A DNA stretch of 5,128 nt from an uncultured Eubacteriales bacterium (GTDB lineage: Bacteria > Bacillota > Clostridia > Oscillospirales > Oscillospiraceae), in NCBI GenBank assembly GCA_902475455.1, contig CABRZO010000170.1:1-5128 (forward strand). Reading direction: 5' to 3'. Both the position numbers and the translations under genes were made by a program. The notes beneath the pieces were generated by a model. That model made no database searches. It was not told the origin of the DNA and worked only from the letters and a program-made list of their open reading frames with translations. Below, one piece after another: positions 1 to 5,128 of this stretch (within the stretch, counting starts at the first letter, position 1; each line of letters starts with the position of its first letter).

Positions 1-195
1 CTGGAGCAGGGTGTCCTGCAAGAACAGGTCGCCGCAGGTGTAGCCGGTGACGCAGAGCTCCGGGAAACAGACCACCTTGACCCCCTGTTCCGCCGCCCGG
101 CCCATCAGGGCCACAATCTGCCCCCCATTATATCCGCAGTCCGCCACCCGGATGGCCGGAGTGGCCGCCGCTACCTTAATAAAACCGTCCCGCAC
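1..195 (-). CDS. nadE: Glutamine-dependent NAD+ synthase, N-terminal fragment (partial, runs off left edge)
   Basis: Catalyses the ATP-dependent amidation of deamido-NAD to NAD+ in the cytoplasm. In the long, glutamine-using form an N-terminal nitrilase-like domain releases ammonia from glutamine for the C-terminal synthetase domain. Only the first 65 residues are visible. They read V(M)RDGFIKVAAATP, then IRVADCGYNGGQI, then FPELCVTGYTCGDLFLQD, which is characteristic of this family. E46 in FPEL corresponds to the catalytic Glu of the Glu-Lys-Cys nitrilase triad; the Lys and Cys lie outside the window. The start is a GTG at 195-193. It gives the usual MRDGF-type N-terminus and has a GAGAGGGG purine run 10 nt upstream. 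An in-frame TAA 15 codons upstream with no ATG between limits alternatives. It is divergent from the M23 gene. The family call is secure; the full length (commonly about 640 residues) cannot be checked. Confidence 0.9.
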   Translation of the reverse strand, partial: MRDGFIKVAAATPAIRVADCGYNGGQIVALMGRAAEQGVKVVCFPELCVTGYTCGDLFLQDTLLQ

Positions 196-231
196 GGGAA
201 TCAGTCCCCTCTCGTTTTTGTCACTATCGTA

Positions 232-260
232 ACTTTACCCTAATCCGCCGGAAATTGCAA
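232..260 (-). promoter_or_regulatory. Possible sigma-A promoter for nadE
   Basis: On the minus strand, TTGCAA (260-255) is followed after 17 bp by TAAAGT (237-232). Each box matches 4 of 6 consensus positions. The spacing is ideal and would put the transcript start near 225, about 30 nt before the GTG start. The boxes are individually weak, so this is a candidate only. Confidence 0.35.
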
Positions 261-315
261 CAACTCCGCAACCCATCCCCTATTTTGGGCCAAATCACCG
301 CCGCCACGGGTTTTT

Positions 316-329
316 CACTAGATCTAGTG
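316..329. promoter_or_regulatory. Perfect 14-bp palindrome (candidate operator) upstream of the M23 gene
   Basis: CACTAGATCTAGTG equals its own reverse complement. It ends 1 bp before the -35 hexamer of the M23 promoter. A dimeric helix-turn-helix regulator bound here would contact or overlap RNA polymerase. The palindrome is seen directly; the operator role is inferred from position. The stem has no loop or T-tract, so it is not a terminator. Confidence 0.45.
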
Positions 330-330
330 G

Positions 331-359
331 TTGACAGTGCAGTCAGTTTCGTGTATCAT
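331..359 (+). promoter_or_regulatory. Strong sigma-A promoter of the M23 peptidase gene
   Basis: TTGACA (331-336, 6/6 consensus) and TATCAT (354-359, 5/6 consensus) are separated by exactly 17 bp. The predicted transcript start is near 366, leaving a leader of about 73 nt before the ATG at 439. This indicates housekeeping, vegetative-type transcription rather than a sporulation sigma factor. Confidence 0.8.
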
Positions 360-365
360 TCATTT

Positions 366-433
366 TGTTACTTCTTGTTACCGATTGAATCTAATTTGTC
401 TTTTGCTTGTTACCAATCAGAAAGGTGTGTTAT
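366..433 (+). repeat. Four TGTTA(C/T) hexamers in the M23 leader (possible response-regulator site)
   Basis: TGTTAC occurs at 366-371, 376-381 and 408-413, and TGTTAT at 428-433. The second and third copies sit in a longer shared unit, CTTGTTACC (374-382 and 406-414). Starts are 10, 32 and 20 bp apart, so all four lie on nearly the same helix face. Each matches the half-site TGTWAH described for the cell-wall regulator WalR/YycF, but the first pair is separated by 4 nt where the published WalR box has 5. They lie downstream of the -10 box, so binding would more likely repress than activate. The assignment to any regulator is inference. Confidence 0.35.
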
Positions 434-438
434 CTGCC

Positions 439-1458
439 ATGCAGCAGAATATAAAGGAGTTCTTCCGTCAGGTGGCCAGCCGCCACCCGGTACTGGGGGC
501 CATGCCGGTGATCGCCCTGGCTCTGGCCTGTGCCGGCGGCATCGGCGCCACCTCCGCCCTGGCCGCCCCCACCGCCGCGGATCCCGCCTGGGTCATCGCC
601 GTGGACGGCCAGATGCTGGGGGCCGCCGAGGATCAGGCCACCCTGGACCGGCTCTATGAGTCGGTGGTGGACTCCTATGATACCGCCGATGTCACCTCCC
701 TCCAGGTGCTCAGCGATGTGCAGATCTACGAGGTCACCGACCCCCTGACCACCGACGTGGCCCGGGAGGAGGCGGACATCCTGGAGGCCCTCACCGACAA
801 GCTGTCGGTGCAGACCGTCAGCCAGGTCACCGAGACCCTGGAGATCCCCTACGAGACCATCACTGTGGAGGATGACACCCTCTATGTGGACGAGAGCTAC
901 ACTCAGGAGGGCTCCACCGGCCTGCGCCGGGTGGTCTCCGACGTGATCAGCATCAACGGCGAGACCAAGCTCACCAAGACCGTCAGCAACACCGTGATGG
1001 TGTCCGCCCGGAACACCGAGATCCATGTGGGCACCCAGGAGCGTCCCGAGTTCATCTGGCCCGCCCAGGGCTCCTACACCGGCAGCTACGGCATTGACAC
1101 CATCAACGGCGCCAACCGCAAGCACTCCGGCATCGACATCGCCGCCGCCAGCGGCACCGCCATCCTGGCCGCCCGGGGCGGCACCGTGGTCTACGCCGGT
1201 TGGGACGACGGCGGCTACGGCAACCTGATTGTGATTCAGCACGACAACGGCACCCACACCTATTATGCCCACAACTCCGCCATCTACGTCAGCGTGGGGG
1301 ATACGGTGGAGCAGGGTGAGCAGATTGGCGCCATGGGGGCCACCGGCCGGGTCACCGGCGTCCACCTTCACTTTGAGGTGCGCTCCGGCGAGTTCAGCGG
1401 CCTCTATGTGGCGGAAACCATGAACCCCATGGATTACCTGGATCTCAGCGATCTGTAA
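439..1458 (+). CDS. G5 domain-containing M23 family peptidoglycan endopeptidase
   Basis: A 339-residue exported cell-wall hydrolase, expected to cut peptide cross-links of peptidoglycan outside the membrane. Residues 17-43 are hydrophobic and end in an SALAAP signal-peptidase-like site, so it is secreted or N-anchored. Residues 48-120 form an acidic region I cannot assign. A G5 domain spans about 122-200 (EIPYET, VDESYTQEG, VHVGT-like end IHVGTQE). The LytM/M23 domain spans about 206-333 with all metal and catalytic residues intact: H229 and D233 in HSGID, H278 in YYAH, and H309/H311 in HLHFEV (by LytM analogy H229, D233 and H311 bind zinc; H278 and H309 are catalytic). The ATG at 439 is chosen because AAAGGTG (421-427) precedes it; the frame stays open back to a TTG at 331, but that lies in the promoter. 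It is a single-gene unit with its own promoter and terminator. SpoIIQ, also an M23 protein often near spoIID in Clostridia, lacks a G5 domain, so I do not call it that. Confidence 0.92.
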   Translation: MQQNIKEFFRQVASRHPVLGAMPVIALALACAGGIGATSALAAPTAADPAWVIAVDGQMLGAAEDQATLDRLYESVVDSYDTADVTSLQVLSDVQIYEVTDPLTTDVAREEADILEALTDKLSVQTVSQVTETLEIPYETITVEDDTLYVDESYTQEGSTGLRRVVSDVISINGETKLTKTVSNTVMVSARNTEIHVGTQERPEFIWPAQGSYTGSYGIDTINGANRKHSGIDIAAASGTAILAARGGTVVYAGWDDGGYGNLIVIQHDNGTHTYYAHNSAIYVSVGDTVEQGEQIGAMGATGRVTGVHLHFEVRSGEFSGLYVAETMNPMDYLDLSDL

Positions 1459-1471
1459 TATTAAAATGAGT

Positions 1472-1505
1472 ACCGCCCCCATCCGTCGGATGGGGGCGGT
1501 TTTTT
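1472..1505 (+). terminator. Intrinsic terminator of the M23 peptidase gene
   Basis: A perfect 13-bp stem (1472-1484 ACCGCCCCCATCC with 1488-1500) closes a 3-nt GTC loop and runs into six T residues (1500-1505). It begins 13 nt after the TAA stop. Confidence 0.93.
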
Positions 1506-1527
1506 GTTCTTGCCTGGAATAGCACCC

Positions 1528-1614
1528 GTAGGGCGGGGGACTTGCCCCCGCCGTCTCGCCCCCACCGGAAAACTTCGACGAAACGAAAAGGGCGGCCCCA
1601 AGGGGCCGCCCTAC
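1528..1614. repeat. REPIN-like element: two inverted GTAG-footed hairpins
   Basis: An 87-bp non-coding element bounded by 9-bp inverted repeats, GTAGGGCGG (1528-1536) and CCGCCCTAC (1606-1614). The left half is GTAG (1528-1531) followed at once by an 8-bp stem (1532-1539 with 1545-1552, loop ACTTG). Read on the minus strand, the right half is also GTAG (1614-1611) followed at once by a 9-bp stem (1610-1602 with 1599-1591, loop TT). A further pair, GAAACG (1580-1585) and CGTTTC (1615-1620), can zip outside the right hairpin. A GTAG or GGAG foot 5' of a hairpin defines REP sequences mobilised by RAYT (TnpA-REP) enzymes, and two in inverted orientation make a REPIN. No RAYT gene lies in the window. 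The structure is seen; the family assignment is inferred from it and needs copy number in the genome. Confidence 0.55.
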
Positions 1615-1647
1615 CGTTTCCCTGGCAGGCTTCCCGGAAGAGAGACA

Positions 1648-1684
1648 CGCCGCCCCCGGTTTTAAAAACCGGGGGCGGCGTTTT
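1648..1684 (+). terminator. Long palindromic hairpin between the converging M23 and membrane-protein genes
   Basis: CGCCGCCCCCGGTTTT (1648-1663) is perfectly complementary to 1665-1680, giving 16-bp arms around one A. The tail is TTTTCTT on the plus strand, so as an intrinsic terminator it works best rightward, blocking read-through into the antisense of the membrane-protein gene. It also starts 5 nt after that gene's stop on the minus strand, but there the tail is TGTCTCT, a poor T-tract. It could still act as a 3' stabilising hairpin or weak terminator for that gene. Confidence 0.6.
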
Positions 1685-1685
1685 C

Positions 1686-2501
1686 TTACAGGTCAGGCCC
1701 TGACTCCTCCGGCGCTCCGGAGGTCTGGGGGGCATCCTCCGCCGCCGGGGCGTTGGGAATCAAGAGGCTTTGCAGCAGCATCCAGCAGCCCAGGCCGGTG
1801 AGCAGCAGGGACTGGGACAGCTCCGCGGCCGAGGGCAGGGCGGCAAAGGCCCAGGCCCCGGCGGTGAGGGTGAAAAACAGGGTGCGCACCGGGGCGGGGC
1901 GACCGAAGCAGTAGGCGGCCTGGTGATAGAGGGCCAGCACCGCCGCCATCAGGCACAGCAGGGTCCAGACATAGCGGACCACAATGGGGTCCCGGGACTG
2001 GGTGTGGTAGAAAGTGATGAGCCAGAAGCAGGCCCCGAAGCCCGGAATCAGGGCCGGCAGGCTCTGGGGCCGGGGCTTTTTCGGCCCCGCCGCCAGCCAG
2101 ATCAGGCAGACGCCCCCCAGGCAGAGCAGCCCGTCCACCAGGCAGTCCCCCAGGCCGGTCCAGCGCCGGTGCAGCAGGGGGGTCACATCTTCCGCCAGCC
2201 GCAGCAGGCCTCCGGCCAGCCACAGCAGCCCCGCCAGCACACCCAGAAACCGGCCGCCCCGGCCCAGGGTGCCGTAGAGCTCCCCCCCGCCCGAGGCCTT
2301 CCGGCCCCGGAGGGGCAGGCTGGAGAGCAGAAATACCACCGGCACCGCGAAAAAGTAAATCCGCACCGCCAGCAGCGCCGGGGAACCGGCCACCACCAGC
2401 CGGGTCACCGGGTCAAAGCCGGTGGTCTGGCACCAGACCTGGAGGGCCGCCCCCACCAGGGCGGCCACCACCAGGGCAATCAGATAACGACAGCGTTTCA
2501 T
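1686..2501 (-). CDS. Uncharacterised polytopic membrane protein
   Basis: A 271-residue integral membrane protein of a family I cannot name. Hydrophobic segments lie at about 5-22, 42-61, 84-101, 120-138, 148-165, 176-193, 205-222 and 230-248, suggesting eight helices. Short basic loops (RGRK at 65-68, HRRW at 111-114, KKPR at 141-144) and an acidic, proline/alanine-rich tail (250-271) follow. I see no transporter signature, ATP-binding motif or enzyme motif; EDVTP (104-108) and FYHTQSRDP (164-172) are the most polar, possibly functional, patches. The start is the ATG at 2501-2499, with AAAGGA (2516-2511) 9 nt upstream; the frame is open 22 codons further but without a comparable ribosome site. 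It lies 82 nt downstream of spoIID on the same strand, with a terminator between. No separate promoter is evident, so read-through from spoIID is plausible. A sporulation role is only suggested by that position. Confidence 0.8.
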   Translation of the reverse strand: MKRCRYLIALVVAALVGAALQVWCQTTGFDPVTRLVVAGSPALLAVRIYFFAVPVVFLLSSLPLRGRKASGGGELYGTLGRGGRFLGVLAGLLWLAGGLLRLAEDVTPLLHRRWTGLGDCLVDGLLCLGGVCLIWLAAGPKKPRPQSLPALIPGFGACFWLITFYHTQSRDPIVVRYVWTLLCLMAAVLALYHQAAYCFGRPAPVRTLFFTLTAGAWAFAALPSAAELSQSLLLTGLGCWMLLQSLLIPNAPAAEDAPQTSGAPEESGPDL

Positions 2502-2536
2502 GGGGACACATCCTTTACAACAAACCCACAAGGGAG

Positions 2537-2580
2537 AAAAAATCAAAGGGGCGGGGGCGTTTTCCACGCTCCCGCCCTTT
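2537..2580 (-). terminator. Intrinsic terminator of spoIID
   Basis: On the minus strand, just after the spoIID stop, a 12-bp stem with one G-T wobble (2577-2566 with 2560-2549) closes a 5-nt GGAAA loop. It is followed by CTTTGATTTTTTC, with six T residues at 2542-2537. Flanking AAA/TTT can extend the stem. The downstream ribosome site begins only 20 nt after the T-tract. Confidence 0.85.
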
Positions 2581-2583
2581 ATT

Positions 2584-3753
2584 TTACCCCAAATTCAGCC
2601 CTTTGTCAGCAAGATTTTCCACAGTGGTGCCGGAATAGTACCAGGTTAAAATTTCCTGCCAGCCCTTGCCCTGGCCGGCCATGGCGTTGGCCCCGTACTG
2701 GCTCATGCCCACCCCGTGGCCGTAGCCGGTGACGTAGAAGGTGACGGTGTCCCCCGCCGCCTCCAGGCTGAGGCTGGAGGACCGCAGGGAGAACAGGGTC
2801 CGCAGGGTTGCGGTGGGCACCTCCACCCCCCCGATGACCACCGCTTCGCTGAGGCCCACCTCATCGTAGCGGATCTCCCCGATCCAGCTCTCCACCGCCC
2901 CGGAGAGGTCGCAGCCCAGACCCGCCCCGGCCAGGGCGGCGCTGAAGTCGGCGGCGGAGACCTGGACGGTGCTGTAATAGTTGGGCACCTCCTCCCCCTC
3001 GGGGCTGGAGACGCTCTGGAGATAGGCCACGTCAGTCCCCCAGACCTCCTGGGCGGACCGGGTGGTGCCGTCGCTGGCGGCGTGGAACACCGCCTGGATG
3101 GGCTCACCCTCATAGCACACCGTCATGCCGTCGGTCTCGGTGACCGCCTGGGTCACCTTGGCCGCCAGGGTTTCCGCCTCCTCCCCCCACTTCTCCATCC
3201 GCTCCTCCACGCTGATCCAGGCCTGACAGCAGCCCGTATCGCTGCATAGGTCCGCCTCGTGGGCGTCGGTGGGGTGGAGCAGCTTATACACCGTATAGGT
3301 CCGGGCCGCCACCGCCTGGGCTTTCAGCGCCTCCTCCTCAAAGCTGGCGGGCATTTCCGCCGCCACCACCCCCCAGAGGTAATCCCCCAGGGTGAACTCC
3401 TGCACCGTGTCCCCGATCTCCACCGTCAGGGTGACGCTCTGATCAAAGAGGGCCGTCTCCTGCCCGTCGGCCTGGGCGGCCTCCCCGTCGGCGGCGGCCT
3501 CCGTCCCCTCCGGCTGGACCTCGGCCTCGGTGGACTCAGCGGAGCCCTCCGTTTCTGTCTCCTCCTCCATGGGGGCGGCCAGGGGGAGCTCCACCGACAG
3601 CAGCGGGGCCTCCTGCCGGGCCTGGGAGAGCAGCCCCCGGCCCAGACACAACAGCGTCAGCGCCACCACCGCCGCCGGGGCCAGCACAAAGGCCGCCGCC
3701 AACAGCCGCAGCTGGTTTTTGAAATATTTTTCCTTGTGAAATTCATGTTTCAT
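2584..3753 (-). CDS. spoIID: Stage II sporulation protein D (SpoIID), septal peptidoglycan lytic transglycosylase
   Basis: A 389-residue membrane-anchored enzyme that cleaves glycan strands during engulfment of the forespore, working in the mother cell with SpoIIP and SpoIIM. Residues 15-37 form the N-terminal anchor, 62-100 an acidic low-complexity linker, and about 108-375 the SpoIID/LytB domain. The active-site region LGDYLWGVVAAEMP, then LKAQAVAARTY, gives the catalytic Glu as E133. The C-terminal family signature is GYGHGVGMSQYGANAMA (343-359), then ILTWYYSGTTV. A metal-site-like cluster, LCSDTGCCQAW (C170, C175, C176), is present; C175 stands where many relatives have His. The start ATG (3753-3751) follows AGAGGA (3765-3760) at 6 nt. 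The anchor plus long linker makes it slightly longer than the roughly 340-residue Bacillus protein. Sigma-E control is expected from the family, but I could not identify a convincing sigma-E promoter upstream. Confidence 0.95.
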   Translation of the reverse strand: MKHEFHKEKYFKNQLRLLAAAFVLAPAAVVALTLLCLGRGLLSQARQEAPLLSVELPLAAPMEEETETEGSAESTEAEVQPEGTEAAADGEAAQADGQETALFDQSVTLTVEIGDTVQEFTLGDYLWGVVAAEMPASFEEEALKAQAVAARTYTVYKLLHPTDAHEADLCSDTGCCQAWISVEERMEKWGEEAETLAAKVTQAVTETDGMTVCYEGEPIQAVFHAASDGTTRSAQEVWGTDVAYLQSVSSPEGEEVPNYYSTVQVSAADFSAALAGAGLGCDLSGAVESWIGEIRYDEVGLSEAVVIGGVEVPTATLRTLFSLRSSSLSLEAAGDTVTFYVTGYGHGVGMSQYGANAMAGQGKGWQEILTWYYSGTTVENLADKGLNLG

Positions 3754-3818
3754 AATCCGTCCTCTTTTCGTGCTTGCTGTATCCTGTGAATATAATTGGC
3801 ATTTTTCTCTTTTTTACG

Positions 3819-3847
3819 TTGACATGCTGGGAATTCAGGGGTATACT
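3819..3847 (+). promoter_or_regulatory. Strong sigma-A promoter of the citrate synthase gene
   Basis: TTGACA (3819-3824, 6/6 consensus) and TATACT (3842-3847, 5/6 consensus) are 17 bp apart. The transcript would start near 3854, about 39 nt before the ATG at 3893. It faces away from spoIID inside a 139-bp divergent region. Confidence 0.85.
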
Positions 3848-3870
3848 TCTGTTTTGAAAGCAAACGAATC

Positions 3871-3883
3871 CTCCTGAAAGGAG
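3871..3883 (+). promoter_or_regulatory. Ribosome binding site of citrate synthase inside a small palindrome
   Basis: AAAGGAG (3877-3883) lies 9 nt before the ATG at 3893 and fixes that start. CTCCT (3871-3875) can pair with AGGAG (3879-3883) over a GAA loop, covering the Shine-Dalgarno. A 5-bp stem is marginal, so any effect on translation is speculative. Confidence 0.6.
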
Positions 3884-3892
3884 ATATCTATT

Positions 3893-5128
3893 ATGCAAGA
3901 AAACTTTCGTTTTCATTCAAAGGAAGAGGCGGATGCCTTTTTGGCTGAGCTGACCGCCCTCTACCCCGACAACAACAACATTCGCCGGGACCAGGATCAC
4001 CACGCCGACATCAAGTGGGGGCTCCGCAACGCCGACGGCACCGGCGTCATGGCGGGCCTCACCCAGGTGGGCTCCGTCCAGGGCTACTATGTGGAGGACG
4101 GCGAAAAGGTCCCCATGCCCGGCAAGCTCTTCTACCGGGGCATCAGTGTGGAGGATCTGATCCAGGGCTTTGTGTCCGAGGACCGGTTCGGCTTTGAGGA
4201 GACCGCCTTCCTGCTGCTGATGGGCCGGCTGCCCAATCAGGAGGAGCTGGGGAAATTCACCCAGCTGCTCTCTCAGCTGCGGCCTCTGCCCCCCATGTTC
4301 ACCGAGGACATGATTCTGAAGGCCCCCTCCAACAACGTGATGAACAAGATCGCCCGCAGTGTGCTGGCTCTCTATTCCTATGACGATGAGGCGGAGGTTA
4401 TGACTCTGGAGAACGAGCTGCGCCAGGCCATCAGCCTGGTGGCCCGGACCCCCATGATCGTGGCCCACGCCTACGCCGCCAAGCGGTGCTATTTCGACCA
4501 CGACTCCCTTTACCTCCATCGGGCCCAGGACGGCCTGTCCCTGGCGGAGAACTTCCTCTACTCCATGCGGAAGGACAACAAATTCACCGACAGCGAGGCC
4601 AAGCTGCTGGACCTGTGCTCCACGCCGAGCACGGCGGCGGCAACAACAGCGCCTTCACCTGCCGGGTCATCTCCTCCTCCCACACCGACTTCTACTCCTC
4701 CATCGCCGCGGCGGTGGGCTCCCTGAAGGGGCCCCGGCACGGCGGCGCCAACATCAAGGCCAATCAGATGCTGAATCTGATCCGGGACTCCGTGGGAGAC
4801 TGGAAGGACGACGAGGAAGTGTGCTCCGTCCTCCGGAAGATCATCCACAAGGAGATGGGCGACGGCTCCGGCCTGATCTACGGCATGGGCCACGCCATCT
4901 ACACCATGAGCGATCCCCGGGCCGTTATCCTGAAGAAATTCGCCCGGAAGCTGGCCCAGGAGAAGGGCATGACGGAGCAGCTGGACCTCATCGAGTCGGT
5001 GGAGCGGCTCACCCCCCAGGTCTTTGCCCAGGAGACCGGCCACGACAAGCTGCTGTGCGCCAACGTGGACCTGTACTCCGGCTTCGTCTATCAGATGCTG
5101 GACATCCCCGAGGAGCTGTTCACCCCCC
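3893..5128 (+). pseudogene. Citrate synthase, frameshifted near 4616-4620 and incomplete at the right edge
   Basis: Citrate synthase condenses acetyl-CoA with oxaloacetate to citrate in the cytoplasm. From the ATG at 3893 the frame reads as a normal clostridial-type enzyme for 242 residues, through DSEAKLLDLC (up to 4618), then turns into a Ser/Pro/Thr-rich tail and stops at 4724-4726. Citrate synthase sequence resumes in another frame at 4618: LHAEHGGGNNSAFT, then GSLKGPRHGGANIK, then YGMGHAIYTMSDPR, continuing without a stop to 5127. All three catalytic residues fall in this second frame: His at 4630-4632, His at 4738-4740 and Asp at 4912-4914. The unshifted product therefore cannot be active. 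Relatives read about LLDL-x-LVLHAEHGGG here, so two residues plus one base appear lost, consistent with a 7-bp deletion. Promoter and ribosome site are intact and codon use is the same on both sides, which fits a recent mutation or an assembly error. The C-terminus lies outside the window. Confidence 0.9.

Noticed and set aside
331..438. Upstream extension of the M23 gene to a TTG at 331
   Set aside because: The TTG is the first codon-sized part of the -35 hexamer and the extension covers the promoter. The ATG at 439 has a ribosome site and gives a proper signal peptide.
430..1482. Minus-strand 350-codon open frame antisense to the M23 gene
   Set aside because: It is composed almost wholly of Gly, Val, Ala, His, Asp and Leu, as expected from the complement of GC-biased codons, and has no domain. 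The plus-strand M23 protein explains the region.
1770..2732. Plus-strand 320-codon open frame across the membrane gene and the end of spoIID
   Set aside because: Low-complexity Gln/Gly/Pro/Arg content, spans two real genes and a terminator on the other strand, and has no recognisable motif.
2716..3789. Plus-strand open frames opposite spoIID (2716-3249, 3259-3789)
   Set aside because: They are antisense to a gene with full SpoIID signatures and show only composition-driven Gly/Leu/His/Arg-rich sequence.
3776..3795. Sigma-E promoter for spoIID (TTATATT at 3795-3789, GATACAGC at 3783-3776, minus strand)
   Set aside because: The two boxes resemble sigma-E elements but are only about 5 bp apart instead of roughly 13-15 bp, so they cannot act together.
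3750..3863. Minus-strand 37-codon frame starting at TTG (3863) after AGGAGG, its TGA overlapping the spoIID ATG
   Set aside because: The ribosome-like site is the complement of the citrate synthase palindrome, and the frame covers the opposite promoter. Its AT-rich codons are unlike the neighbouring genes. A translationally coupled leader peptide is conceivable but unsupported.
3917..4519. Minus-strand open frame antisense to citrate synthase (also 4558-5043)
   Set aside because: The plus strand encodes clear citrate synthase motifs on both sides of the frameshift; the antisense frames are composition artefacts.
4619..4726. Ser/Pro/Thr-rich C-terminal tail as a genuine alternative domain of citrate synthase
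   Set aside because: The tail is the out-of-frame reading of conserved citrate synthase sequence. There is no slippery heptamer at the junction that would suggest programmed frameshifting.

Overview
The window is GC-rich and looks like a chromosomal segment of a spore-forming Bacillota, most likely a gut-type Clostridia of the Oscillospiraceae (Flavonifractor/Lawsonibacter-like). The grounds are a complete spoIID-type engulfment gene, a clostridial G5-M23 peptidase, heavy GCC/CTG/GAC codon use in the genes, and AT-richer promoters with near-consensus TTGACA/TATAAT boxes. The organism assignment is inference; no rRNA or other marker gene is present.

Layout. (1) 1-195, minus: N-terminal 65 codons of a glutamine-dependent NAD+ synthase (nadE), running off the left edge. 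(2) 196-438: divergent intergenic region with a strong sigma-A promoter for the next gene, a perfect 14-bp palindrome abutting its -35 box, and a leader carrying four TGTTA(C/T) hexamers. (3) 439-1458, plus: secreted or membrane-anchored G5-M23 cell-wall peptidase, followed by an intrinsic terminator. (4) 1507-1685: non-coding spacer holding a REPIN-like pair of inverted hairpins, each footed by GTAG, plus a long palindromic hairpin. (5) 1686-2501, minus: uncharacterised protein with about eight membrane segments. (6) 2584-3753, minus: SpoIID lytic transglycosylase, followed by a terminator in the gap before gene 5. (7) 3754-3892: divergent promoter region. (8) 3893-5128, plus: citrate synthase with a textbook sigma-A promoter, but its reading frame is broken near 4616-4620 in a way consistent with a 7-bp deletion. 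It also runs off the right edge.

The genes do not form one pathway. Two act on peptidoglycan: SpoIID during engulfment, and the M23 peptidase probably in vegetative growth, judging by its sigma-A-type promoter. Two are metabolic: NAD synthesis and entry of acetyl-CoA into the TCA/glutamate branch. The unknown membrane protein lies directly downstream of spoIID on the same strand and could be expressed with it by read-through.

I see no defence system, CRISPR array, phage gene or transposase. The points most worth a second look are the REPIN-like element at 1528-1614, the frameshifted citrate synthase, and the operator-like architecture in front of the M23 gene.
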